NCBI GenBank assembly: GCA_012518615.1
Contig: JAAYRU010000034.1
Location: 1 to 44,470, forward strand
DNA from: Christensenellaceae bacterium
GTDB taxonomy: Bacteria; Bacillota; Clostridia; Christensenellales; Aristaeellaceae
Direction of reading: 5' to 3'
DNA length: 44,470 bases
Part shown: piece by piece, positions 31,817-40,810 of the stretch
Position numbering within the stretch: the stretch's first letter is position 1
How the letters are laid out: every line of letters begins with the position of its first letter
The notes under the pieces: model-generated
Told to the model about the DNA's origin: nothing
Databases searched by the model: none
Seen by the model: only the letters and a program-made list of their open reading frames with translations
Program-made: the position numbers and the translations under genes

Positions 31817-34078
31817 TTACAATAAAATGCGTTCTTTATCTTTTAATTTGATTTTATCACCAAATAGGAAAACGCTTATGGGCTCACCATCCAGCAGTCT
31901 AAGTGTTACATGCTTTTTAGTCATCTTAAGTGAAATAAGCCTCCCTTGGAAATACAGGCTGAAAGAATAGCCATCCCATTTAGGCGGAAGCTGCGGATTT
32001 AAGTATAAACCCTCTTCTTTTATGCGAAGTCCGGCAAAGCCCTGAACTATGCAGTTGTAGAGCCCGCCCATATTGGCGGTATGTATACCGTCCCTTGTGT
32101 TGCCGTGGGTATCCTCAAGGTCTATAAGCGAGGAACTTTCCATATGAGAAAGCGCCTTTTTCATATCCCCTATTTTTGATGCTAGCACGCTGTGAGCGCA
32201 GCTTGAGAGAGAAGAATCATGCGTGGTAATCTTCTCATAGTAGAGGAAACTTTTTTCCATGGTTTTTTTGTCCGTATAATCTTCAAACATGCTGTGAGCG
32301 AGTACTACATCTGCCTGTTTACATACTTGATGCCTGTATAGCCAAAGAGGATGGTAGTTAAGCAGCAGAGGAAATTTGTCCTCTGGTATTGAGCTTAAAT
32401 CAATCTTCGCTTTTGAAAGGAAACTGTCGTCCTGCGGTGTTATGCCCAGCTTTTCATCGTAACCAAGGTACATTTTATCCGATGCCTTTTTAAACGACTT
32501 TAGCTCCTTATCGCTAATATTTAGTTTTTTCTTAATATTTTTATCTAAGCCCTGTTCTTCCAATATCTCCATAATTTTATATGCCCAAAGCAGGTTTTCC
32601 TTTGCAACACAGTTAGTATAGTAGTTGTTGTCTACTATGCAGGTGTATTCATCAGGACCTGTAACGCTGTCTATATAGAAAACACCTTCTCTTTCATGGC
32701 TTACATCCATCCAAAGCCTAGCAGTTTCTATAAGCACCTCAGCGCCGTATTTCTGCATAAACTCAATATCGCCCGTCGCAAGATAATACTGTACAAAAGC
32801 ATGGGAAACATCGCCTGTTAAATGGTATTGGGCGCTACCCGATGGATAGTATGCGCTGCATTCACTGCCTGTTATTGAGCGCCATGCGTAAAGCGCACCG
32901 CTGTCATGCCCCATTATGCGGGCATGTTCCTTTGCCTTTGGCAGTATGTTGTAGCGGTACATTAGCAGCTCTTTTGCAATTTCAGGGTTTGTAAGCAGGA
33001 AGAAGGGGAATATGTATATCTCCGTATCCCAGAAATAATGCCCTTCATAGCCTTCGCCTGATAGACCCTTTGCGCATACGCTGCTTATACCGTCCTGTCC
33101 TGCGGAACATAAAAGGCTGTACAACCCATAATCCATACTGCGCTGAAGCTTTTTACCTTCTACAATTACACGGCTCGTATCCCAAAACTTATCGAGATAT
33201 TTCTGCTGCTTGTTCATAAAACATTCCATAGGGTGGCTAATCGCATCTTTTAAAATTTCTAGAGATTTTTCCCTAGGCTTATCATTATGCCTGGAATCCA
33301 CAAATACGCAGTATTTACATATATATACCGCCTCATTTTGTTTGGCAGAAGCGGTAAAAACAGTTGTAAGAATATTGCCTTCTTTTTCGTATTCCACCTC
33401 AAAAGCCTTCGAGTGCCTGTGCTTTACAGCGCAGGAAAGCTGCAGCTTTGAGCGCTTGGTTGAAGACAGTATAAGGGAAATGTCATCGTCCACGAAGTCC
33501 GCTTCATCTACCACGAGGTAGCTTTGAGCTTCACCTGCGAGTCTCGGGTCATCAGCAGATGCGAAATTTTCAACATCTCCAACAACGCTTGATTTTATAG
33601 TTACTTCTCCGGAAAAATTTACGGGCACTACTTTATAGTTTAGTATAAACAGATGTTTTTGTACAAGAGATGCCATACGGCACACGCATATATATACTTC
33701 CTTTCCTAAAGGTGAACGCCATAATATGCGCTTTTCTTGATATCCCCTATCCATAAAGAGCTCATGCTCATATTTTAGTATTTCTCCGCTATTAAGCGAA
33801 TATTCTTCACCCTCTATAAAAAGTTTTATTCCTTGGACATCAGTTATGTTTACGATTGTCTGCGCGGTTTCCGGAAAACCGTAAAGCTTTTCACCGTAGG
33901 AAATATCTTTAATATCGTAAAAGCCATTGATATAGCTTCCTCTTACGCTAAACACATCATCGCCCACGCCCTCCTCAGGGCAAGCGCGTATCCCCAGATA
34001 CCCATTAGCAGTATGAAAAATGCTCTCCTCCCAACCGTTTTTTGAAGGCAGGTATTCCTTAATTATTATACTTCTCAT
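31817..34078 (-). CDS. Glycoside hydrolase family 65 disaccharide phosphorylase
   Basis: This 753-residue protein is a GH65 enzyme, which splits alpha-linked glucosyl disaccharides (maltose, trehalose, kojibiose or nigerose) with phosphate to give beta-glucose 1-phosphate. It has the N-terminal beta-sandwich, then the (alpha/alpha)6 barrel with WDTEIYIFPFF and the catalytic general acid in VTGPDEYTCIVDNNYYTN (Glu about residue 477), and the phosphate-site segment CKQADVVLAHSMF. The substrate cannot be fixed from sequence. I chose ATG 34078, which follows GGAGGG; a longer frame upstream lacks a site and covers the promoter. No cytosolic beta-phosphoglucomutase gene, the usual partner, is adjacent. 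It heads the run to prfC. Confidence 0.92.
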   Translation of the reverse strand: MRSIIIKEYLPSKNGWEESIFHTANGYLGIRACPEEGVGDDVFSVRGSYINGFYDIKDISYGEKLYGFPETAQTIVNITDVQGIKLFIEGEEYSLNSGEILKYEHELFMDRGYQEKRILWRSPLGKEVYICVCRMASLVQKHLFILNYKVVPVNFSGEVTIKSSVVGDVENFASADDPRLAGEAQSYLVVDEADFVDDDISLILSSTKRSKLQLSCAVKHRHSKAFEVEYEKEGNILTTVFTASAKQNEAVYICKYCVFVDSRHNDKPREKSLEILKDAISHPMECFMNKQQKYLDKFWDTSRVIVEGKKLQRSMDYGLYSLLCSAGQDGISSVCAKGLSGEGYEGHYFWDTEIYIFPFFLLTNPEIAKELLMYRYNILPKAKEHARIMGHDSGALYAWRSITGSECSAYYPSGSAQYHLTGDVSHAFVQYYLATGDIEFMQKYGAEVLIETARLWMDVSHEREGVFYIDSVTGPDEYTCIVDNNYYTNCVAKENLLWAYKIMEILEEQGLDKNIKKKLNISDKELKSFKKASDKMYLGYDEKLGITPQDDSFLSKAKIDLSSIPEDKFPLLLNYHPLWLYRHQVCKQADVVLAHSMFEDYTDKKTMEKSFLYYEKITTHDSSLSSCAHSVLASKIGDMKKALSHMESSSLIDLEDTHGNTRDGIHTANMGGLYNCIVQGFAGLRIKEEGLYLNPQLPPKWDGYSFSLYFQGRLISLKMTKKHVTLRLLDGEPISVFLFGDKIKLKDKERILL

Positions 34079-34126
34079 TATCCGTCCCTCCAGTCTATTA
34101 TTGCCATTACGAATATTGATATTGTT

Positions 34127-34156
34127 ATTGTACACGATAAATGCAGGATTTTGCAA
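34127..34156 (-). promoter_or_regulatory. Candidate promoter of the GH65 operon
   Basis: On the minus strand TTGCAA (34156-34151) and TACAAT (34132-34127) are 18 bases apart. The leader to ATG 34078 would be about 42 bases. It is divergent from the degV promoter, 61 bases away. Confidence 0.52.
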
Positions 34157-34217
34157 CGAAAAAGGTATTCTATATGATATAAATTGGCTAATAATACTTA
34201 GCCCTATTTCCCTTTGC

Positions 34218-34246
34218 TTGCGAAGCTCTACCTAGAATGGTATAAT
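34218..34246 (+). promoter_or_regulatory. Promoter of degV-pdxY-zip-zip
   Basis: TTGCGA (34218-34223) and a perfect TATAAT (34241-34246) are separated by 17 bases. The degV ATG lies at 34290 after AAAGGAG, leaving a leader of about 37 bases. Confidence 0.68.
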
Positions 34247-34260
34247 TTCTCCGATTCTAG
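34232..34260 (+). promoter_or_regulatory. Inverted repeat spanning the degV -10 box, possible operator
   Basis: CTAGAAT (34232-34238) and ATTCTAG (34254-34260) form a perfect 7-base inverted repeat with 15 bases between, placed across the -10 element and predicted start site. An imperfect AAGC...GCTT extension lies outside. The position is ideal for a dimeric repressor, but it could be chance in AT-rich DNA. Confidence 0.33.
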
Positions 34261-34289
34261 AGGCTTAGCCTTTGTAAAGGAGAATTTGA

Positions 34290-35168
34290 ATGGTAAACAA
34301 TTATGTGTTCATGACTGACAGCGATAGCGACCTTCCCTTCAGCTTCGCTGAAGAGAGAAATATACCGGTAGTAAAAATGCCCTATACCCTTGATGATGTT
34401 GAATATCTAGACGATAACGGCAAGACCGGTCAGGAAAAAATACTTTTCAAACGTATGCGAGAGGGTTCAGTGCCAATCACTTCCCTACTCCCCACCGCCA
34501 CCTATCTTGAGTATTTTGAGCCCATATTAAAAGATAATGACCTGCTCTTCGTAGCTTTTTCATCCAACATGTCTAACACTATACAAAATGTGTTTGAAGC
34601 AAGAGAGGAGCTGCTCAAAAAATACCCTGAGCGTAAGTTTATTGTTGTAGATACGCTTTCAATATCCGCCCCTATGACGCTGCTTGTAAAAAAAGCGCAT
34701 GATTTATACTTTACAGGCGCTTCAATGGAAGAAGTTGAAAAGTGGATAATGGATAACAGGCTTAAGTCCCACGCCTGGCTTACCGTTGAAGACCTTGTAT
34801 ACTTAAAGCGCGGCGGCAGGATAACATCAACCAGCGCGTTCTTTGGCTCCATGCTTGATATTAAGCCCATACTTGCACTTGGCAAAAGCGGCAAGATAGA
34901 GCCTGAAGCCAAAGTTCAGGGCAGGAAGAAAGCCCTGCGCACGCTTGTTGAGCGCGCTGCTCAAAACATAGAAAACCCGGCAGACCAAGAGATTATTATC
35001 TTACATGGAGACTGTTTAGACCAAGCCGAAACTCTAAAGGAAATGCTTGTTTCCCAAATACCCGAGGCTAAAAACATCACACTACAGATGATAGGACCCG
35101 TCATTGGCGCACACTGCGGTCCCGGCACGCTTGCGGTCTGTTTCATGGGCAAGGAACGCCCGATTTAA
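34290..35168 (+). CDS. DegV family fatty-acid-binding protein (copy 1)
   Basis: This 292-residue protein has the two-domain DegV (PF02645) fold: MTDSDSDLPF at the N-terminus, a SLLPTATYLEYF helix start, FSSNMSNT near residue 90, WLTVEDLVYLKRGGRI (about 164-179), SMLDIKPIL, and the C-terminal GPVIGAHCGPGTLAV. DegV (FakB-like) proteins bind fatty acids; some deliver them to the FakA kinase for phosphorylation, but no fakA gene is in the window. It shares family blocks with the second copy at 40811. The stop shares a base with the kinase ATG (TAATG), indicating coupling. Confidence 0.92.
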   Translation: MVNNYVFMTDSDSDLPFSFAEERNIPVVKMPYTLDDVEYLDDNGKTGQEKILFKRMREGSVPITSLLPTATYLEYFEPILKDNDLLFVAFSSNMSNTIQNVFEAREELLKKYPERKFIVVDTLSISAPMTLLVKKAHDLYFTGASMEEVEKWIMDNRLKSHAWLTVEDLVYLKRGGRITSTSAFFGSMLDIKPILALGKSGKIEPEAKVQGRKKALRTLVERAAQNIENPADQEIIILHGDCLDQAETLKEMLVSQIPEAKNITLQMIGPVIGAHCGPGTLAVCFMGKERPI

Positions 35169-35995
35169 TGCAAAACACCCTAATCACTGTACAGGATTTG
35201 TCTTGCGTAGGCAGATGCTCTCTTTCTGTAGCGCTGCCTGTTTTATCTTGCCTTGATATACAGTGCATACCCATGCCAAGCGCACTTTTAAGCGCACACA
35301 CAGGTTTCACTTCGCCTTTTAGAAAACCCCTAACAGGCGAAATGAACAGCATTTTTAGCCACTTTAAGGAAGTACTGCCAAAGGTTGATGGCTTATATAT
35401 TGGCTATCTTGCAGAATATGAGCAGCTTTCACTTATGGATGAAATGCTAAGCCATTACGATAGCGCGCTTATATTTATAGACCCTGTAATGGGGGACAAC
35501 GGTAAACGATATTCCTCTATAAGCGAGAGGCTTTGTGATGGAATAGCAAAGCTCTGTCATAAGGCGGACTTTATATTTCCAAATTTAACTGAAGCCGCAC
35601 TATTGCTTGACATCCCCTACGACAATTTGCCTGATAGCGATACGCTGCTTAATATGCTCTCTGACAAGTTCAGCTCAAGCGTAGTGCTTACTGGGCTTAC
35701 GGATTCCAGCGGCAACATAGGCGCACATGCTTTGCATGATGGCAATACATACTCTGCATACACCAAAATGGTGCCGGGCAAATTTCCCGGCACGGGGGAT
35801 TTATTCGCTTCCGTATGCGTGGCGGGCATATTACAGGGAATAGATATACAATCCGTGTTACAACTTGCGACAGGGTTTATATACTCTTCCGCAAAGGATT
35901 TTTCAGGCGACAGCAGATATGGACTGCCATTTGAAAAAAAGCTTAATAAGCTCAGCAACGACTTTTTAGCTCTTAAAAATAAGGAGAATAATTAA
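35168..35995 (+). CDS. Pyridoxal/pyridoxamine kinase (PdxY/PdxK type)
   Basis: This 275-residue ribokinase-fold enzyme phosphorylates vitamin B6 vitamers. Visible features are VQDLSCVGRCSLSVALPVL at the N-terminus, a SAHTGFTSP block, FIDPVMGDNGKRY (about 104-116), PNLTEAALLL and the anion-hole/catalytic GTGDLFASV (about 209-217). These match the phosphomethylpyrimidine/pyridoxal kinase group. The early SVGRCS-type motif separates it from ThiD. It is coupled to degV by TAATG and followed directly by two zinc-transporter-like genes; no B6-salvage partner is present. Confidence 0.87.
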   Translation: MQNTLITVQDLSCVGRCSLSVALPVLSCLDIQCIPMPSALLSAHTGFTSPFRKPLTGEMNSIFSHFKEVLPKVDGLYIGYLAEYEQLSLMDEMLSHYDSALIFIDPVMGDNGKRYSSISERLCDGIAKLCHKADFIFPNLTEAALLLDIPYDNLPDSDTLLNMLSDKFSSSVVLTGLTDSSGNIGAHALHDGNTYSAYTKMVPGKFPGTGDLFASVCVAGILQGIDIQSVLQLATGFIYSSAKDFSGDSRYGLPFEKKLNKLSNDFLALKNKENN

Positions 35996-36796
35996 ATGCA
36001 ACAGTTTCTGCTGCCGTTTTTGCTAACGCTTTTGGCGGGTTTATCAACCGGCATAGGGGGTCTAATAATACTCTTTAACTCAAACCGCTCAAGGAGATTC
36101 CTATCTGTATGCATGGGCTTTTCTGCCGGTGTCATGATATATGTATCCATGATAGAGCTTTTCCCGGAAGCGCAGGAGCTGCTAGCCAGCGCATTTGGTG
36201 AAAAGAAAGGAGCGTTATATACGATTCTGGGTTTTTTCTTAGGTATGCTTATAATTGCCATTATAGATAAGCTAATACCCGAGGAGAGCAATCCGCACGA
36301 GATATGTGACAGCAACTTAGAAAATATTAAGGTAAACGATGGTGAAGCGCTCAAGCGCACATCTATTATGACAGCAATTGCTATAGCCATACACAACTTC
36401 CCTGAGGGAATAGCAAGCTTTGTGTCCGCAACGCATTCGCTTGAAATAGCAATACCAACGATTGTAGCGATTGCCCTTCACAATATTCCTGAGGGCATAA
36501 GCGTTGCCATGCCTATATACTGTGCAACGGGAAACAAGAAAAAAGCGGTGGGGTATTCTTTCCTTTCAGGCTTAAGCGAACCGCTAGGAGCGCTATTTGC
36601 CTTTATTTTCCTTAGAAATATTATGGACGAAGTAACCTTCGGCTTTGTGTATGCTATGGTAGCGGGCATAATGGTGTTTATTTCCTTTGATGAACTGCTG
36701 CCTGGCGCCGAGGAATACGGCGAACATCATCTTGCTATATATGGTTTAGTTGGAGGAATGGCTGTAATGGCGCTAAGCCTTTGGCTATTTATTTAA
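35996..36796 (+). CDS. ZIP-family metal transporter (ZupT-like), first of a tandem pair
   Basis: This 266-residue protein has eight membrane helices and the ZIP metal-binding helices HNFPEGIASF (about 131-140) and HNIPEGISVA (about 161-170). It also has the ZupT-type starts GLSTGIGG and MGFSAGVMIYVSM, and FISFDELLP near the end. It imports zinc and perhaps iron, manganese or cobalt. The AAGGAG lies inside the kinase gene end. Its TAA shares a base with the next ATG, and the next protein is a colinear paralogue. Confidence 0.9.
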   Translation: MQQFLLPFLLTLLAGLSTGIGGLIILFNSNRSRRFLSVCMGFSAGVMIYVSMIELFPEAQELLASAFGEKKGALYTILGFFLGMLIIAIIDKLIPEESNPHEICDSNLENIKVNDGEALKRTSIMTAIAIAIHNFPEGIASFVSATHSLEIAIPTIVAIALHNIPEGISVAMPIYCATGNKKKAVGYSFLSGLSEPLGALFAFIFLRNIMDEVTFGFVYAMVAGIMVFISFDELLPGAEEYGEHHLAIYGLVGGMAVMALSLWLFI

Positions 36797-37596
36797 TGGA
36801 AAACAATGTATTAATCGCCTTCCTTTTAAGCCTAGCAGCAGGGCTTTCAACGGGGATAGGCGGAGCTATAGGCATTTTTGCTAAGAGAAGCAATACTAAA
36901 TTTTTAACATTCGCCCTTGGGCTTTCGGCAGGAGTTATGGTGTACATCTCATTTATAGAAATGATGCCCGAAAGCCTTTCTATGCTGGAAACCACCTATG
37001 GATTAAAGGACGCAAAGTTTGTGCAGCTGCTTTCTTTCTTTGCGGGTATGCTTCTTATTGCTATTATAGATAAAGCTGTGCCGGAATCCAACAACCCTCA
37101 TGAAGCTAAAAACTGGAACCCGCAAGATGAAGGCTATAAAGCGCACGAGCTTGAAAAAACCGGTATACTCACCGGTCTTGCGATTGCGATACACAACTTC
37201 CCCGAGGGTATGGCAAGCTTCGTTGCCGCGCTTCGCAGCCCAAGCCTTGCAATACCAATAGTATTTGCAATAGCCATACATAATATACCCGAAGGGGTTG
37301 CGGTATCCGCACCTATATATTTTGCTACAGGCAACAAAAGAAGAGCCTTTATGTATTCGCTCATCTCAGGGCTGGCGGAGCCCATAGGCGCGCTTTTTGC
37401 ATGGCTCGTGCTTGCGCCATTCATGTCAGACACATTATACGGCATATTATACGCGATGATTTCAGGCATAATGGTATTCATATCCTTTGATGAGCTCCTG
37501 CCATCAGCAGGAAAATACGGCTACCACCATGTAAAGATAGCCGGCGTAATGCTTGGCATGGCGATAATGGCTGTTTCGCTTTTGTTGTTTATTTAA
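36796..37596 (+). CDS. ZIP-family metal transporter (ZupT-like), second of a tandem pair
   Basis: This 266-residue ZIP protein has the same length and block order as its neighbour: GLSTGIGGAIG, LSAGVMVYISF, HNFPEGMASF, HNIPEGVAVS, SGLAEPIGALF and FISFDELLPSAG. By eye well over half of the positions agree, so the pair arose by tandem duplication. I chose ATG 36796, overlapping the preceding TAA, rather than a TTG 15 bases upstream. The two could form a heterodimer or differ in metal preference; the sequence does not say which. It ends the degV-led unit. Confidence 0.88.
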   Translation: MENNVLIAFLLSLAAGLSTGIGGAIGIFAKRSNTKFLTFALGLSAGVMVYISFIEMMPESLSMLETTYGLKDAKFVQLLSFFAGMLLIAIIDKAVPESNNPHEAKNWNPQDEGYKAHELEKTGILTGLAIAIHNFPEGMASFVAALRSPSLAIPIVFAIAIHNIPEGVAVSAPIYFATGNKRRAFMYSLISGLAEPIGALFAWLVLAPFMSDTLYGILYAMISGIMVFISFDELLPSAGKYGYHHVKIAGVMLGMAIMAVSLLLFI

Positions 37597-37670
37597 TAGT
37601 TTTTCTGTGCAGGAATTTACCGTTTTTTGTCGAATATAATCTATTGGGTTTCTTTTAAGGAGGAGATTTT

Positions 37671-40600
37671 TTGACCTTAGCTGATATAAAACAAAAAGCG
37701 GGCAACAAAGAATGGAATTACGGCAAACGTCTGTACGCCCAAGGCAGGGTGCGCAGGCTTAGGTCTTCAAGGCTTAGAGCTGAATATCTAATAGATGACG
37801 GTATGGAACATACCGTGGTAATAATTGTAAGCGGCATAATAATGACGGATGGCGAAAAGCATTTCAACCGCTACACTGTTGCTGCGCTTATTGAAGCCAG
37901 CAGGGATGGCACTCTGCGCGCAATGCTATTTAGAAACCGCAGTATTTCTTCTGATGATTTATTCGACGCGACAACCCTCCCCCTTCCTCAGGCAGACAAT
38001 TTAAAGCTTGAAATAACCATAAATGTGGATAATCCCTTGTCCATAGGTCTTAGAGCAGGTGAAGACAAACTATATGTAGTTAAAAACATTGCGGAATTTA
38101 TAACCAATGTTAAAGATAGAAAGCCGTTAAAATTCGGCAGGGATTTCACCTATGACCCTAAAATTGCGGATTTTTCTCAAAAACATAAGGATTTTCTACG
38201 CCAGCTATACCTATATTATGTTTCCCGCAAGGAGGGACAAAACCCGCTCACAGGAAATCAGCTGCGCTTTATGCCTATGCCTGATGTACTGGCTTCGCTT
38301 GTATTTGAAAGGCTTGAAGATATCCCCTTCATATGCAGTCTGTCCGGCGAAACGCAAAATAATATAGACATTGCCCCCCTGCCCGCCATGTTCAATGTAT
38401 CAGGCGGCGATAAGGGCATATCCATAATAGCCCATGTGCCTGAGGACTTGCACCTACTAACCGAGGACGGCAGATACGTGTATTTTGAGGGCAAGGTACA
38501 TAAGCTAAGCGAGATGGAACTACCCCTTATGCGTACGCTAAACAAACACTTAAGCGGCAACAGGGCTATTTTCATATTCACAAAAGATAAAGTACAGCGT
38601 GTAATGGGAGAGCTTCTCCCCTCGCTTATGCAAAGCTGCATAGTAAATCTGGATACACGCTTTGAAAAGAAAATTCAACGCCTTCCCCTGCACACTAAAA
38701 TATATCTGGATAGAGAAAAAGCGCATATTAGCGCAAGGCTAGTATTTAGATATGGCGATATAGAGATAGACCCTTTCCTAATACACGACGGCGCGCCAAT
38801 GTTCCTGCTGCGAGATGCGACTGGCGAAAAAGCAGTTATGGACACCCTTGCAAATGCGGGCTTTAGAGTTAGAAAGGGCTATGCCTACCTTGAAAATTCA
38901 GACGATATTTGGTATTTCCTAACAGAAGGCATTACAGCCTTAAGCGATAAAGCGGAGCTTTATTTAAGCAATGATTTTAAGAAATTAAGCGTTAAAAAAC
39001 CAAACTTTACCGCAAGACTTCGCACCGAAAGGCAGGGACTAAGCCTTGAAATGCTGGACGATGATGAGCCCATAGACGAACTTATCCCTCTGCTTGAAGC
39101 GATACGCCTGCGCCGCGATTACTTCCGCTTTACAGACGGCTCTATGCTCTCCCTTGAAGGTACTGAAGAGTGGCAGGAGCTTGCCGAAGCCTACCTTGAA
39201 GCGGGAGAATTAAAGCAGGATGAAAGGCATGTACGCCCTTACCGCGCCGCTTATTTTAATGCGCTTATAAAGGAAAAAAACCTGCCGGTTACAACCGATA
39301 GCGAAACCCTAAGCCATGTAGCCGTTAGAACCGAGGAGAGCGAACCGCCCATAAAGGGCCTATATTCCTTCCAGAAAAGGGGTTTTGAGTGGCTTATATC
39401 CCTTTGGCGCTTACAGATGGGCGGCATATTGGCAGACGAAATGGGGCTTGGCAAAACCCTGCAAACGCTTGCCGCTATTAGCTATATTAAGGATAATGAG
39501 AGCTCTCTTCCAAGCATAGTTATAGCCCCAACATCTCTTATATATAACTGGCAATCAGAAGCCCAGCGCTTTACGCCGGATTTAAATATAGCGGTACTAA
39601 GTGGCAACCGTAAGCAGAGGGATGAAATTATTGCTACCATAACTGAAAACCCTCCGGATTTAATTATTACAAGCTATCCCATAATCCGCAGAGATATAGC
39701 CAAAATCAAAAAAACGGAATTTTCTTATATAGTGCTTGATGAAGCGCAATATATTAAAGACCCTTCAAGCATAACCGCCCGCAGCGTAAAACAGCTTACA
39801 GGCAGGTGCAATATTGCGCTTTCCGGCACGCCTATGGAAAATAATGTAGGCGAGCTATGGTCGCTGTTTGACTTTGCTCTCCCCGGCTACCTGCCCCACT
39901 ACCGCGAATTTTTGCGCAGATTTGATGAGGGCAAAAACGCTGCGGATTTAAGAAAGCGCATACGCCCTTTCCTCATGCGAAGGCTAAAGAGAGATGTAAT
40001 GGCAGAGCTGCCCGCTAAAACCGAGCGCAGCTATTACGCAGGCATGGAGCCCCAGCAGGCTAAGCTATATAAGGCTGTGCTCCTTCAAAAGCATGAGAGC
40101 ATGAAGGAATTATACGACAGCAAAAACCTAAGGAAGAACAGCGGCGCCGTGCTTGCCGCAATAACAGAGCTTAGGCAAATTTGCTGCCACCCCCGCCTTG
40201 TGCTGCCTACCTTCCAAGGGGAGAGCGGTAAGCTTAATTTACTGCTTGAAATACTGCCCCATATGCTTGAAAACGGGCATAAGATACTGCTTTTCAGCCA
40301 GTTTACAAGTATGCTTAATATAATCAAAAAACATACGGATGCCCTTGGCATAGAAAGCATGTACCTAGACGGGCAAACCCCATCTAAGGAAAGGCTAGCT
40401 ATGGCGGATAGCTTCAACAATGGCGATTGTCCGCTATTTCTTATATCCCTTAGAGCAGGCGGAACGGGTCTTAACCTAACGGGGGCAGATACAGTTATAA
40501 ATTATGACCCTTGGTGGAACCCCACCACAGAAGACCAAGCAATAGATAGAGCCCATAGAGTAGGACAGGATAAAAATGTACAGGTTATACGCCTTATAAC

Positions 40601-40733
40601 TAAAAACTCTATAGAAGAAAAAGTAGTGGCGCTGGGTGAACATAAAAGGCAGCTCTTTGATAAGCTCGTAACCCCTGGCGAAGTTATGCCCACAAAGCTT
40701 AGCGATAAGGATATTATGGCGCTATTCGACTAA
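37671..40733 (+). CDS. SNF2/Rad54-like helicase with N-terminal SNF2-associated region
   Basis: This 1020-residue protein is a bacterial SNF2 helicase. The C-terminal half has ILADEMGLGKTLQTLA (Walker A about residue 590), DEAQ (about 688), SGTPMENN and, in the second RecA-like lobe, LISLRAGGTGLNLTGADTVI and DPWWNPTTEDQAIDRAHRVGQ (split by length limits). The N-terminal half is an SNF2-associated domain. At the place where relatives have a SWIM zinc finger (CxC...CxH), the sequence is GEKHFNRYTVAALIEA, with no zinc ligands. Function in DNA or RNA remodelling is unknown. The start is TTG, 8 bases after AAGGAGG. A TATAAT at 37636 without a clear -35 may be its promoter. Confidence 0.9.
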   Translation: MTLADIKQKAGNKEWNYGKRLYAQGRVRRLRSSRLRAEYLIDDGMEHTVVIIVSGIIMTDGEKHFNRYTVAALIEASRDGTLRAMLFRNRSISSDDLFDATTLPLPQADNLKLEITINVDNPLSIGLRAGEDKLYVVKNIAEFITNVKDRKPLKFGRDFTYDPKIADFSQKHKDFLRQLYLYYVSRKEGQNPLTGNQLRFMPMPDVLASLVFERLEDIPFICSLSGETQNNIDIAPLPAMFNVSGGDKGISIIAHVPEDLHLLTEDGRYVYFEGKVHKLSEMELPLMRTLNKHLSGNRAIFIFTKDKVQRVMGELLPSLMQSCIVNLDTRFEKKIQRLPLHTKIYLDREKAHISARLVFRYGDIEIDPFLIHDGAPMFLLRDATGEKAVMDTLANAGFRVRKGYAYLENSDDIWYFLTEGITALSDKAELYLSNDFKKLSVKKPNFTARLRTERQGLSLEMLDDDEPIDELIPLLEAIRLRRDYFRFTDGSMLSLEGTEEWQELAEAYLEAGELKQDERHVRPYRAAYFNALIKEKNLPVTTDSETLSHVAVRTEESEPPIKGLYSFQKRGFEWLISLWRLQMGGILADEMGLGKTLQTLAAISYIKDNESSLPSIVIAPTSLIYNWQSEAQRFTPDLNIAVLSGNRKQRDEIIATITENPPDLIITSYPIIRRDIAKIKKTEFSYIVLDEAQYIKDPSSITARSVKQLTGRCNIALSGTPMENNVGELWSLFDFALPGYLPHYREFLRRFDEGKNAADLRKRIRPFLMRRLKRDVMAELPAKTERSYYAGMEPQQAKLYKAVLLQKHESMKELYDSKNLRKNSGAVLAAITELRQICCHPRLVLPTFQGESGKLNLLLEILPHMLENGHKILLFSQFTSMLNIIKKHTDALGIESMYLDGQTPSKERLAMADSFNNGDCPLFLISLRAGGTGLNLTGADTVINYDPWWNPTTEDQAIDRAHRVGQDKNVQVIRLITKNSIEEKVVALGEHKRQLFDKLVTPGEVMPTKLSDKDIMALFD

Positions 40734-40754
40734 ACTGATATACTCTTCTTTTAA

Positions 40755-40783
40755 TTGACCAAAAAATGAAAAACTGATATAAT
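40755..40783 (+). promoter_or_regulatory. Promoter of degV-recO-asparaginase
   Basis: TTGACC (40755-40760) and a perfect TATAAT (40778-40783) are 17 bases apart. A strong AGGGGGG site and the ATG at 40811 follow closely, so the leader is about 20 bases. Confidence 0.77.
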
Positions 40784-40810
40784 TTTTTTGTAATATTAGG
40801 GGGGAATTAT

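Noticed and set aside
34079-34156. N-terminal extension of the GH65 gene by 26 codons
   Set aside because: It lacks a binding site, covers the probable promoter, and the Asn-rich extension is unlike the family; GGAGGG before ATG 34078 decides the start.
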